Of a stretch of 64,000 nucleotides of DNA, positions 28,209 through 39,188 are shown piece after piece (the first letter of the stretch is position 1; each line of letters opens with the position of its first letter). The stretch is from Periplaneta americana (lineage: Eukaryota; Arthropoda; Insecta; Blattodea; Blattidae). Where the stretch lies: positions 174,887,668 to 174,951,667 of the forward strand of contig NC_091128.1 in assembly GCF_040183065.1 (NCBI RefSeq), given 5' to 3'. The notes beneath the pieces were generated by a model. That model saw only the letters and a program-made list of their open reading frames with translations. It had not been told where the DNA came from and did not search any database. A program made the translations under genes and the position numbers.

Positions 28209-29101
28209 AGGCTGGTTCACAATAAACTGGAAACGAGAATCGGAACGAAAACGAAAATGGTAAAATTGTTGAAATGTGTACATTTAAATGTGAGCATTCA
28301 CAATTAACGAAAAGCTTGCCGGAACCCAGGATCGGGAACGGAGAGTTGGCCAAGTTTCAACTTTGACGTTCACGTTTCCGATCACAGCCCACTAGATTCA
28401 TTCTATTGCCATCTAAAAGCTATTTTGTCATCGTATATTTTGTAGCAAGAAGACCATGACGTAACCTATGCATTATTTTGTTCTGTGCTGTGCATCATGG
28501 AGCAAGTTTTATTTGATGAGATTCTAATATTGAGTGCTGAGGAAAATCCTCATGTTTACGATAAGCGGCACGCCTCGTATAAAGATGAGAAAATGAAGGA
28601 GAATACGTGGCTTTCAATAGCTGCATCTTTGAACACCGATCGGAAGCGAATCATATTTTATTATTGTATTGGTTGTATTACACACTACATATTCATGCTT
28701 CAATTCAATAACTACTGTTGTGTTCATTTTTGTTCTATTACAAATGTTTCTTCTATAATTATTTTACGTTATGGTAGACTTAAAATAGGTTGTGATAATA
28801 AAGATGCATGGGCATATTTATAGTACCGTACCTAATGAATTGTTTCAGTTGAAATTTCGAAGTTGGTTAACCTGTGTTTATGTTGGCTGCCTTGTGCTCA
28901 TGAGAGAATGCCATTGGTCAGTTATACACAAATAACATCAGAATGCGTAATATCGACTTTACATATCGTTATTGACATGCATATCGATATGCATAGTTGT
29001 CTACGTTCTCGGTTTATTGTGAATAAAAAATTTTCATATTCACGTCCTCTGCTTCTCGTTTTCATTCTGGTTCTCGTTCTCGGTTTATTGTGAACCAGCC
29101 T
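28209..29101 (+). mobile_element. Harbinger-like element retaining a MADF exon
   Basis: 893 bp beginning AGGCTGGTTCACAATAAAC and ending with its exact inverse, with similarity between the ends extending to about 49 bp. TAA lies on both sides (28206-28208 and 29102-29104). A second copy of the terminal motif (TTCTCGGTTTATTGTGAAT) lies inside the right end near 29010. The element keeps part of a MADF-type gene but no transposase. Confidence 0.7.
28497..28640 (+). pseudogene. MADF DNA-binding domain remnant of a Harbinger element
   Basis: The start codon opens a frame reading MEQVLFDEILILSAEENPHV, YDKRHASYKDEKMKENTW and LSIAASLNTD. This fits the MADF/Myb-like pattern (LYD..H..YKD..KK..W..IA..L) found in the second protein of PIF/Harbinger elements, which brings the transposase to the element ends. 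After about residue 50 the frame continues into unrelated hydrophobic sequence and the domain's last helix is missing. Not a functional gene as it stands. Confidence 0.55.
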
Positions 29102-30715
29102 TAACAAGTGAATGAGTGAGTGATAGTGAGAAGTGAACAAATGAATGACTGAATGAAGTAGTGAGTGATGAGTGAGAAGTTAAATTAAAATTGTTTTATT
29201 TAACGACACTTGCAACTGCCGAGGTTATATCAGTGTGCCGGAATTTTGTCCCACAAGAGTTCTTTTACATGCCATTAAATCTACTAACATGAGCCTGTCG
29301 CATTTAAGCACACTTAAATGCCATCAACCTGGGCTGGGATCGAACCCGCAACCTTGGGCACAGAAGGCCAGCACTCTACCCAATGCGCCACCCAGGCCGA
29401 CGAGTGAGAATGAACATGAACAAATGAATGACTGACTGAATGAAGGAGTTAAGTGATGAGTGACAAATGTATGAATGAATAACTAAATGAAGCAGTAATT
29501 GATGAGTGAGAAGTAAAGGAATGAATAAATTAATGAGTGAAGTAAGTGATGATTGAGAAGTGAATAAATAAATTAATGAAGGAGTAAATGATGAGTGACA
29601 AGTTAACGAATGAATGACTAAATGAAGCAGCAGTCCCTAAGTGATGAGTGAGATGAAGGAATGAATGACTGAATGAATGAGTAAGTGATAAGTGACAAGT
29701 TCACGAGTGATGACTAAATGAAGTGATGAGTGAGAAGTGATGAAATGAATGAAGTAAGTGATAAGTGACAAGTTCACGAGTGATGACTAAATGAAGTGAT
29801 GAGTGAGAAGTGATGAAATGAATGAAGTAAGTGATAAGTGACAAGTTCACGAGTGATGACTAAATGAAGTGATGAAATGAATGAAGTAAGTGATAAGTGA
29901 CAAGTTCACGAGTGATGACTAAATGAAGTGATGAAATGAATGAAGTAAGTGATAAGTTCACGAGTGATGACTAAATGAAGTGATGAGTGAGAAGTGATGA
30001 AATGAATGAAGTAAGTGATAAGTGACAAGTTCACGAGTGATGACTAAATGAAGTGACGAGTGAGAAGTGATGAAATGAATGAAGTAAGTGATGAGTGACA
30101 AGTTCACGAGTGATGACTAAATGAAGTGACGAGTGAGAAGTGATGAAATGAATGAAGTAAGTGATGAGTGACAATTTAACGAATGAATGACTAAATGCAG
30201 CAATAGGTCCTAACTGATGAGTGAGAAGTGAAGGATTGAATGAAGGAATAAGTAATGAGTGACAGGTTAACAAATGAATGACTAAATGAAGTAGTAAGTG
30301 CTGAGTGAGCAGTGAAGGAATGAATCAAGTAGGCCTAGAGAAGTGAAAGAATGAATGAAGGAGTAAGTAATGAGTGAGAAGTGAAAGAATGAATAAGTGC
30401 TTGATGAGTGAGAAGTGAACAAGTGAATGACTGAATGGAGAAGTAAGTGATGGATATTAGTGAGAAGTGAACAAATGAGAGTGTGAATGAGTGAGATGTT
30501 CACATGTGATGAACAAGTGATCAGAAGCAAAGAAGTGGGAGACAAAATGTGAGTTAGGAAATTAACAAATGAGTGGAAAACTGAGTGAAGGAGTCATTGA
30601 TGAGCGAATTAATAAGAAAATTAACAAATAACTGGATGAGTAATTGAGGAAGTGAATGAGTCAGTGATAGGCAGTTGTGAGTGAGTGAGTGAGTGAGTGA
30701 GTGAGTGAATTACTT
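29102..30715. repeat. ATGA/GTGA-type satellite with higher-order units
   Basis: The plus strand is almost wholly built of short words GAATGA, AGTGAT, GAGTGA and AAGTGA. Between about 29690 and 30180 a higher-order unit of roughly 60-75 bp, containing AAGTTCACGAGTGATGACTA, is repeated about eight times. A (GTGA)n run ends the array at 30678-30707. A SINE interrupts it at 29179-29401. The frames on the minus strand here are repeat artefacts. Confidence 0.9.
29179..29401 (-). repeat. tRNA-derived SINE family A inside the satellite
   Basis: Carries TTTATTTAACGACACTTGC, GGAATTTTGTCCCACAAGAG and the B-box complement GGGATCGAACCCGC. The flanking GAGTGAGAA on both sides is a likely target duplication, but the satellite itself makes this uncertain. 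Confidence 0.85.
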
Positions 30716-31457
30716 GCAAATAGAAGACATATGAAAGGATTGTTTGATTTTCTGTTCATGGGCTTTGTTATATTCACTTCAAGTATGAAGAGGCGAGATT
30801 TGTCACCACGGCAACATTTCAGCTTTATCAAAAATACTTCACACAGCCTCGGTTTCCTGCATGTTCATTGTTTGTTGCTGTTGCCCAAAAATGAAACTAA
30901 GATGGAACTTTATTAATCTTTATTCTTTTCGCAAGACTGTGCAGTACTTCCTGTTTGGCAGCATATATCGTATACATTCTTTATAACTACCTATGAAAGT
31001 CAAGTATTGAGAAATTGTAATATCAATCCATCTTGATGAATATTCCCCTTTCCAATCCCTCTGGTTTTACAATGTAATTAAAATTTCAGGGTCCAATTAC
31101 CCAAAAATATTTTCTCCAAGATCACATTATTCTTGATTATTTTTCTCCATTCTTCTCTATCGAACCTGTATCCTTTTAATACTCCTTTCACTTAATGAAT
31201 TTCTTATTTTTTTTTTATCCAAGTAGCACATGATGTTTTCCACTTAATTCTTTTGATGAACTGTTCAATACATATGCATACATCGTACCTTGTTTACCAT
31301 CAGTGACTGCAAATGTAGCATTAATTCTTTAGTAATGGTAATCTTTTACTTAAAATCATGAATCCTCATTGAAAATATAAAATTCTTTATTGTACACTGG
31401 TGTTCGTTAGAAATCCCAATAAATGTTTATCGTTTTACAGGGACAGAAAATACCAAT
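30716..31457. other. intergenic, nothing recognised
   Basis: AT-rich. No repeat, coding or transposon structure I can support. Confidence 0.5.
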
Positions 31458-31469
31458 ATAGAACATTGG

Positions 31470-31731
31470 GTCCACACCTGTGGAGTAACTGTCAGGGCGT
31501 CTGGCCGCGAAACCAGGTGGCCCAGGTTCGAATCCCAGTCGGGGCAAGTTACCTGGTTGAGGTTTTTTCCGGGGTTTTCCCTCAACCCAATACGGGCAAA
31601 TGCTGGGTAACTTTCGGTGCTGGACCCCGGACTCATTTCACCGGCATTATCACCTTCATCTCATTCAGGCGCTAAATAACCTAGATATTGATACAGCGTC
31701 GTAAAATAACCCAATAAAATAAAAAAAAATA
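31470..31731 (+). repeat. tRNA-derived SINE family B, complete
   Basis: A tRNA-like head with B box AGGTTCGAATCCCAGTCGG, a body with TTTTCCCTCAACCCAATAC and CTGGACCCCGGACTCATTTC, and a tail GTAAAATAACCCAATAAAAT ending in A's. It is flanked by the 12-bp duplication ATAGAACATTGG (31458-31469 and 31732-31743). The copy at 59634-59895 is about 95 percent similar by eye. Confidence 0.9.
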
Positions 31732-31743
31732 ATAGAACATTGG

Positions 31744-32640
31744 ATACTGTTCAGTGTGTTTATTTAGTATCTGCCCATATTTATTTTCCACTGAAATTTC
31801 TAGTTATGTTATATCATTATTTCACCATAAAATGTTTTATTATATTTTAGTGAATCTTGTTTATTATGCTCATGCGATGGTAATTTGATAAATAAAAAGT
31901 TGAAAGTCATGTTTCATTTCTTATTGTTATTGTTGTTGTGTTGTTTTTGTTGTCTCATAATTTTTAATATAGGCCTATTGATGATATGATAATAGTTACA
32001 AATACCTATATTTCTATTAATTATCATGAAATAAAATGCCATAAACAAAAAAAAATATATAGTATATATAATTAAAACGATGTTTGAATGTAATCCAATC
32101 ACATTTCTGATAATTTCCCAGAATTAATTAATTTTGATCCGCTACATTTCCTGGAGTCCTCAAAAAAACTATATAAAAATTTACTGGGATTCCTAATTAA
32201 TGCCATTGTACAAAACCTACGATAAGATGACTCACAAGATGGTAATTTTTAAACAGTTCCATGTGTGTACCGACATAATGAAGATGTCTCTACATGTGAA
32301 CGAAGACACGGCCCCTAAGATGGAGTCTCCAGTCGTGATATGGGTGACGACTTCCTTACCAATGCTGATAAAAGGCTTTGAAGCATCCAGTGAGCTTCAC
32401 GTGCTTCAGATTTCATAGGATTTGCTCCTATTTGATTCGTCAGTTTTCAACTTGTAAACCTGTGTGCCCACAGAAGAGATTCGAAGTAAATGTACAATCA
32501 GAATTAATTAATTTGCAAACAGCATCCTTCTACATTGTATTGTAATACTAATCAGCAATTGCAAGATGGAAACCAGCAGTCAGAGGTTATGTGCAAAATG
32601 TTTGTTTTATTGATGTATATGATTTAACTCCAATAGAATT
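31744..32640. other. intergenic, nothing recognised
   Basis: AT-rich, only chance frames. Confidence 0.5.
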
Positions 32641-32745
32641 GTTTATTTATTTACTTATTTATTTACGTACTTATTTATTTATTCACTTATTATTTATTTA
32701 TTTATTCATTCATTCATTCATTCAATCATTTATTCATTCTTGCAT
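32641..32745. repeat. ATTT/ATTC microsatellite
   Basis: Runs of TTTA and then TTCA tetranucleotides, imperfect. Confidence 0.9.
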
Positions 32746-32869
32746 TTAGTTACTCACGAACATAATTATGAAATCGAGATCTGTTGCTTTACTTAGTTAT
32801 TTGCATCATTCAGTTGTTATGAAATTCAAGTCACTTATTTAAATTTCATCACTATTTTCAGCGCCATAT

Positions 32870-33490
32870 ACAGAGAGAGGCAGCAAAAAGTTACTGCACT
32901 TTGCAGGGGGACGTCGAAGAACAGATTGCCCGCATTCCATTGTTCATTTCACCGATAAGCTGTAGCAGCGTTGGCGGGCATTCAGTTTCATTATGGTAGA
33001 CCTAAAATTCCCGAGTGGTGGGGATGGAGTGCATGGAAGTGGGAAGCATACGGAATGTCAGTTCCCCAATTTAAGTGCCTGTGATTTTTATTTGTGGGGA
33101 ACTTTAAAACAGAAAGTAGGGGAGAGTCGGGTAGTATCGGACATCGGGTAATATCGGACAGTGAGTTTCTTTCATCTACCACACGATGATAGCACCTTAT
33201 TGACATGGTTACGTTTCTGTGATGTCGCATAGAGAAACGTAACCATGTCATTCAGGTACTACCATATGGAGGTAGATGAAAGAAACGCACTGTCCGATAT
33301 TACCCGATGTCTGATACTACCCGACTCTCCCCTATACAAGAACAATCCACATACTCTTGAAGTCCTGGCGAACGAAATCAGACAAGTGATATCTGAAATT
33401 TCAGCGGTGGAGATACGAGTGTTACAGAATTTTTTTAACATGTTGCAACATTTGTATCGAGAATGCTGGACATATTTTCAACAGCTGCTT
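32870..33490 (+). pseudogene. Tc1/mariner-like transposase relic split by a MITE
   Basis: Before the MITE at 33119 one frame reads FPNLSACDFYLWGTLKQKV, which fits the third catalytic Asp region of a mariner-type transposase. Directly after it the frame continues YKNNPHTLEVLANEIRQVIS and VEIRVLQNFFNMLQHLYREC, ending at FQQLL and a stop. Removing the MITE and one TA copy restores a continuous reading across the site. The part upstream of about 33050 is too decayed to read, and the first two catalytic Asp residues are not visible. Confidence 0.7.
33119..33332. mobile_element. foldback MITE inserted at TA
   Basis: 214 bp that fold back almost completely. The left end GGGGAGAGTCGGGTAGTATC and the inverse right end match through about 62 bases with 2 mismatches, and the centre is a further palindrome around ACATGGTTACGTTTC. 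It is flanked by TA (33117-33118 and 33333-33334). No coding capacity. It interrupts the transposase relic above. Confidence 0.85.
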
Positions 33491-33958
33491 TGATAAAAGG
33501 TAAGATCTACATCAGTTTTCAGTTTATTCATTTATTAGGTAACTTTTAACTAATAATTTAGGCCTACCGTAATGAAAATGAATGCCCGCCCATGCTTATC
33601 AATCAGTCAAGCAATGGATTATGGGCAATCTATTCCCCGATATCCCTGCATAGTGCGGTAACTTTTCACTGCTTCTCTTTGTACTTAAATATCCCTACTT
33701 CTTTTTTTTTCGTTTTTGTTAAGTTTATTTATGCATGCTTTAATATTTATGGTCATATCACGTGTGTAGGATCTTTCAGCATATCAGTAGGGTTTTGACT
33801 ATTGTCAGTTTCTGTTTCCGTTGTCGTGTGTTATAGATGGTTTGTGTTCAAGTAACTGATTTAGATTTTTGTTTTAATATTTTTGATATTGGTGATTAAC
33901 GCAGTGATGAATCATGATATGTAAATCTCCAATCCGCATTTGTCTTTGTAACTGAAAA
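33491..33958. other. intergenic, nothing recognised
   Basis: AT-rich, no supported feature. Confidence 0.5.
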
Positions 33959-34062
33959 AACCCCCCCCAGTGAGATTAGCAGGCCATGGGGTTTGAACCA
34001 CCCAGGCCCTCCCAAATGTGAGTCTCAAATACTATCGTGTAAGCCATCTCCGTCAGTTATCC
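33959..34062 (-). repeat. tRNA-derived SINE fragment
   Basis: On the minus strand a B box GGTTCAAACCCC and a tRNA-like head (GGAGATGGCTTACACGATAG) are followed by a G run. Head only, body lost. Confidence 0.5.
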
Positions 34063-34345
34063 CTACTTTTGTGACTGAGCTCTTGGTCCTGTAAGAAATA
34101 TAGTTCACCTTCTCCTCGATGTTTATTTTTCCCTAACTCCCACCTTCTGCAGCTGTACACTTGTATCTGGAAACAATAAAAACAGTAACTCGCCATAATT
34201 CTGTTGTTCTTGTCTGTTGTCGCATTAGTTCCTTCAAGTCTACATCAGGCTAACGAACTTATATCCAAATACAGTAAACCCCATTTAACTGAAACACAGC
34301 CTAACCAAAATGGTGGAGTAAAATTACATACTGCATTTTATATAG

Positions 34346-36214
34346 TCGGCCTGGGTGGCGCAGTCGGTAGAATGCTGGTCTTCTGTGCCCAAGGCCGTGA
34401 GTTTGATCCCAGCCCAGACACTTAAATGCGACAGACTCATGTCAGTAGATTTACTGGCAGGTAAAAGAACTCCTTACTTACTTACTTACTTACAAATGGC
34501 TTTTAAGGAACCCGAAGGTTCATTGCCGCCCTCACATAAGCCCGCCATCGGTCCCTATCCTGTGCAAGATTAATCCAGTCTCTATCATCACACCCCACCT
34601 CCCTCAAATCCATTTTAATATTATCCTCCCATCTACGTCTCGGCCTCCCTAAAGGTCTTTTTCCCTCCGGTCTTCCAACTAACGCTCTATATGCATTTCT
34701 GGATTCGCCCATACGTGCTACATGCCCTGCCCATCTCAAACGTCTGGATTTAATGTTCCTAATTATGTCAGGTGAAGAATACAATGCATACAGTTCTGCG
34801 TTGTGTAACTTTCTCCATTCTCCTGTAACTTCATCCCGCTTAGCCCCAAATATTTTCCTAAGCACCTTATTCTCAAACACCCTTAACCTATGTTCCTCTC
34901 TCAGAGTGAGAGTCCAAGTTTCACAACCATACAGAACAACCGGTAATATAACTGTTTTATAAATTCTAACTTTCAGATTTTTGGACAGCAGACTGGATGA
35001 TAAGAGCTTCTCAACCGAATAATAACACGCATTTCCCATATTTATTCTGCGTTTAATTTCCTCCCGAGTGTCATTTATATTTGTTACTGTTGCTCCAAGA
35101 TATTTGAATTTTTCCACCTCTTCGAAGGATAAATCTCCAATTTTTATATTTCCATTTCGTACAATATTCTGGTCACGAGACATAATCATATACTTCGTCT
35201 TTTCGGGATTTACTTCCAAACCAATCGCTTTACTTGCTTCAAGTAAAATTTCCGTGTTTTCCCTAATCGTTTGTGTATTTTCTCCTAACATATTCACGTC
35301 ATCTGCATAGACAAGAAGCTGATGAAACCTGTTCAATTCCAAACCCTGCCTGTTATCCTGAACTTTCCTAATGGCATATTCTAGAGCGAAGTTAAAAAGT
35401 AAAGGTGATAGTGCATCTTCCTGCTTTAGCCTGCAGTGAATTGGAAAAGCATCAGATAGAAACTGACCTATACGGACTCTGCTGTATGTTTCACTGAGAC
35501 CCATTTTAATTAATCGAACTAGTTTCTTGGGAATACCAAATTCAATAAGAATATCATATAATACTTCCCTCTTAACCGAGTCATATGCCTTTTTGAAATC
35601 TATGAATAACTGATGTATTGTACCCTTATACTTCCATTTTTTCTCCATTATCTGTCGAATACAAAAAATCTGATCAATAGTCGATCTATTACGCCGAAAA
35701 CCGCACTGATGATCCCCAATAATTTCATCTACGTATGGAGTTAATCTTCTCAAAAGAATATTGGACAAAATTTTGTACGACGTCAACAAAAGTGATATTC
35801 CTCGAAAGTTACCACAGTTGGTTTTGTCCCCCTTTTTAAAAATAGGTACAATTATGGACTCCTTCCATTGTTCTGGTACAATTTCCTTTTCCCAAATAGC
35901 AAGTACAAGTTTATAAATTTCGCTATATAATGCACTTCCACCCTCTTGTATTAATTCTGCTGGAATTTGATCGATACCTGGAGACTTGTACTTTTTCAGA
36001 TTTTCTATCGCAATTTCGACTTCTGAAAGCGTGGGTTCGGGTATAAATGGCTTAGCAGTCTGTATTTCAATTTCATCCCGATCATTTCTATTTGGCCTAT
36101 GTACATTTAGTAGTTGCGTAAAATAGAACTCCTGCAGGATGAAATTTTGGCACACCAGTGACGCTAATATAACCTCAGCAGTTGTGAGCGTCGTTAAATA
36201 AACCAACAATTTTT
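34346..36214 (+). repeat. SINE family A interrupted by a LINE
   Basis: The head half is at 34346-34473 (GGCCTGGGTGGCGCAGTCGG, B-box-like GAGTTTGATCCCAGC) and the tail half at 36125-36214 (CTCCTGCAGGATGAAATTTT, CGTCGTTAAATAAACC). The two halves join into one SINE if the LINE and one copy of AGAACTCC (34466-34473 or 36125-36132) are removed. Confidence 0.85.
34475..36124 (-). mobile_element. RTE-like LINE, 5' truncated
   Basis: A minus-strand insertion with a (TAAG)n 3' tail at 34474-34493 and the AGAACTCC duplication on both sides. It is the longest copy of this LINE in the window; shorter copies lie at 14031, 36253, 51918 and 54632. The endonuclease part is missing. Confidence 0.85.
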
Positions 36215-36233
36215 TTTCGACCATAACACGCAC
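34503..36233 (-). pseudogene. LINE reverse transcriptase, open but N-terminally truncated
   Basis: The open frame is 576 codons, but about the first 36 residues are SINE sequence read in antisense. LINE coding begins near [11 protein letters not shown]. From there the reverse transcriptase motifs are in order: [86 protein letters not shown] with the catalytic [15 protein letters not shown] and KYLGATV. The C-terminal [11 protein letters not shown] and [10 protein letters not shown] region follows. No stop or frameshift is seen in the LINE part. Without the upstream endonuclease and promoter it cannot move by itself. A Gln in LKQEDALSP, where Gly is usual (KQGD), may be a damaging change. Confidence 0.85.
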
Positions 36234-36252
36234 TTTCTTCTTAAAAAAATAT

Positions 36253-36345
36253 TTACTTACAAGTGGCTTTTAAGGAACCAAGAGGTTCAGTGCTGTCCTC
36301 ACATAATCCTGCCATTGGTCCCTGTCCTGAGCAAGACTTATGTTG
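36253..36345 (-). repeat. old 3' fragment of the same LINE
   Basis: Contains the complement of the LINE 3' end (TTACTTACAAGTGGCTTTTA, GGAACCAAGAGGTTCA) with more substitutions than the neighbouring copy. Confidence 0.75.
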
Positions 36346-36527
36346 GGGTTTCGCAACAAACTCTTTTTTACAGTGATGGATTGTTAGCCCTTCGCCCAAC
36401 CCCCAAGCTGGAGGACGACCCCTTATTAACTGTCCGTGACTGCTTATTCAATATATTTGCAGCAACCCTCCATATCTGAAAGCCGTCTCTATCTGCAATC
36501 TGAGGACGCATCATGATGTGGTAATAG
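36346..36527. other. unassigned repeat-like segment
   Basis: Has a GC-rich patch (AGCCCTTCGCCCAACCCCCA, GGAGGACGACCCC) unlike its surroundings, probably the untranslated end of another retroelement. Not classified. Confidence 0.3.
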
Positions 36528-37069
36528 TTCTTCGTAAACAATACCGTCTATTATTATCACTAAATAAAAAGATTTGTATTCCAATGGATACCATCCCATT
36601 GTGGAATCCTGGGAAACGAGAATGCGGATGCTTTAGCAAAGAAGGGCAGCACTGCTACTTACAGACCTGTTACTAAATCTACGTATTACTCTGTGAAGAG
36701 ATTTATTAAATCTACATACTTAGACTTCAACAAACAAAATTTGATAACTCAATCCCAAGGGAAAAAATGGAACTCTCTGCATCAAAATCCACAGTTAATT
36801 CCCGATTTACCACGAAAATCGTCTGTAGCTGCATTTAGATTGGCAACAGGCCATGATTGTTTGGCCAAACACCTGCATAGAATTGGAATGTATCAGTCCC
36901 CTAACTGTCCATTGTGCACTCAAACCAAGAAATGAATTCGGAACACCTCAAAATCTGTGCTTCAGTGGCTGACCATGATAATATCTTTGAAAAATATTGG
37001 AGTGCAAGAGGTCAAATGACTTTATTGTCAAACGCCTGGCATTAGAAAACAACAACAACAATACCGTCT
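36528..37069 (+). pseudogene. LINE fragment with RNase H domain, (CAA)n tail
   Basis: One frame reads FQWIPSHCGILGNENADALA, the last RNase H motif with catalytic Asp, then KKWNSLHQNPQLIPDLPRKS, FRLATGHDCLAKHLHRIGMY and NCPLCTQTKK with a zinc-knuckle-like end. A stop follows at 36935 where other copies read on. The 3' end is CTGGCATTAGAAAACAACAA. Further copies at 48113 and 53035. RNase H points to an R1/I/LOA-type LINE. Confidence 0.75.
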
Positions 37070-37541
37070 AAAATATAACTGTCTGACATTCTGAAGGTCT
37101 GTCAGTGCAGTCTAGTGAGACAGCTACTGTCTTGTTCTCTCCCCAAAATAAGGGTGAACGCTCTTTAAGGACTGCAGTAGGTAGAGAAATCTGCTTTCCA
37201 TACTCTCAGTTCACTTGTTTTGTGTCCAACAGTTGCCAGTGGGTGTTCATCGATTCCATCATCAAGTGAGAATTATTTTTTGTTTACGTAACTTTTCTTC
37301 CACCTACACCCTGCCCCAAGAATTGTGGAACTAATTATGGCTGAATGAGAGGTGACAACTGACATTGCATGTATTCACTGTGGGAGTTAAGCAGTTATTA
37401 GTGCACTACCGAAAATAGTACTCATGGATTGTCAAAAAAAAAAAAAAAAAAGGGGTTTATCCAAAAACAATGGCTCTTTCCCCTTCCGTTTGGATAAACG
37501 GGGTTCTGCTGTAATATAACATATACAATAATGATGTCATG

Positions 37542-37957
37542 ATATCATATGTACTTTGGTACATCAATATATATATGATATGCGTAATGAATCACTTTGT
37601 GATTTAAGACGGCGCCCATACCTTCGGATCCCGGCCAAACAGTCACTCATCTGAGTGCACCTCAACACATGTATGGACTTCGGTCCTGCGTTCATAGACA
37701 TCTATGACGCAGTGCAGAGGGCGGCCACCAGAGGGAACCCAAGAGATGGAGCTTAATCTGAGACGATTCTAAACGGCATCGGGATTGTATCCGGCGTGGC
37801 TTAGTGGATAAAGCATCAGGACGTAGAGCTGAAAACCCGGGTTCAAATCCCTGCGCCGGAGAGAATTTTTCTCCGCTCCATCACTCTTTCATCATGTGAT
37901 GACGCAGAATATCTGCATGGAAATATCATATGTACTTCGGTACATCAATATATATAT
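37542..37957 (+). repeat. SINE family C between 35-bp direct repeats
   Basis: The SINE (5' module GGATCCCGGCCAAACAG from 37627; tRNA-like module from 37789 with CCGGCGTGGCTTAGTGG and B box GGGTTCAAATCCC; tail GAGAATTTTTCTCCGC) is the second copy of the element at 20945. Outside it ATATCATATGTACTT.GGTAC, continuing ATCAATATATATAT, occurs at 37542-37576 and 37923-37957 with one difference. Confidence 0.65.
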
Positions 37958-38321
37958 ATATACAATAATTTTAAGAAAAACAGCTAAATACACATTGTAA
38001 TCAAGACATTCACAATGGATTAAAACTGAAGTCATTTCAATGAAAATTAATAAATACAAAACTAACAGGTTCCAATATGTATGGTGAATGAACAGGGACA
38101 AAAGTCGACAGTTAATTCCCAATTGAAGAGTGTGATCCCAAAACGTGTTAAGTCCATTTTTATGAAAGGACTGGGTAGTTTTTTATCCACTTGTCTTCGG
38201 ACTGAGCGAGTTTTCAAGTGGCATGCACAATAACACAAACTTTTAATCAAGTATTGACGTTGTTTTGGAAGAAAACAAGCTTAAAATAAAATGGTAGAGG
38301 TCTGAAACATATATATATATA
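37958..38321. other. intergenic, nothing recognised
   Basis: AT-rich with a short TA run at its right edge. Confidence 0.5.
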
Positions 38322-39188
38322 CAGGGTGTTTCAAAAATACGGGGCATAATTTCAGGTATGTATTTCCCACATGTAGACAATCAAAATAGTTCATTACAAC
38401 ATGTGTCCGGAAATGCTTCTTTTCCGAGTTATGGCCTTCACAACATTGAAATTCATCGGAACGTTTTTCTTTCCGCAGGTCGTTGCCGTCAAAGGAGACA
38501 TTAAGAGGGCACTCTGACAGTTCATTCCGAGGCGAAGGTTACATTCAGTGTTGTGTAGGCGTTAGACTGTGCGACATGTATTCAAATCAAACAGACTTAC
38601 GGGGCAGGCGTACACAAACTTCCTGGAAAACACCATACCTCATGTTTTAGAAGACACTCCACTGATCAATCGTCAACACATTCACTTCTTGCATGATGGC
38701 GCTCCTGCACACTTAAGTCGTATGGCTCGCCGGTACTAGGCTCGAAGGTTTCCTGATCGATGGATAGGTAGAGGTGGCCCAATTGCTTGGCCTCCACGCT
38801 CACCTGATCTGAACCCTCTCGATTTCTACTTGTGGGACCATTTAAAATCATTGGTTTATTCGTCTCCGGTGCCTGATTTGGAATCCTTTCGGAATCAAAT
38901 TGTGGCATGTTCTGAGGACATACGCAATACTCCTGGAGTTTGGGATCGTGTTCGCAGGTCAATGAGACATCGATGTGAGGTCTGTATTCAAGCAGGAGGT
39001 GGACATTTTGAACATCTTCTGTAATGACAACGACCTGCGGAAAGAAAAACGTTCCGGTGAATTTCAATGTTGTGAAGGCCATAACTCGGAAATGAAGCAT
39101 TTCCGGACACATGTTGTAATGAACTATTTTGATTGTCTACATGTGGGAAATACATACCTGAAATTATGCCCCGTATTTTTTAAACACC

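Larger units (their letters stand above)
34272..37511. mobile_element. pogo/Tigger-like element filled with later insertions
   Basis: The left end reads CAGTAAACCCCATTTAACTG and the right end, inverted, CAGCAGAACCCCGTTTATCC. Both abut TA (34270-34271, 37512-37513), as pogo-type ends do. No transposase is readable between them. The interior is a SINE, a LINE nested in that SINE, two further LINE fragments and unassigned DNA. The pairing of these two ends is an inference from their similarity. Confidence 0.45.

Noticed and set aside
30031-30545. Minus-strand frames of 80-87 codons rich in His, Ser and Leu
   Set aside because: Artefacts of the ATGA-type satellite.
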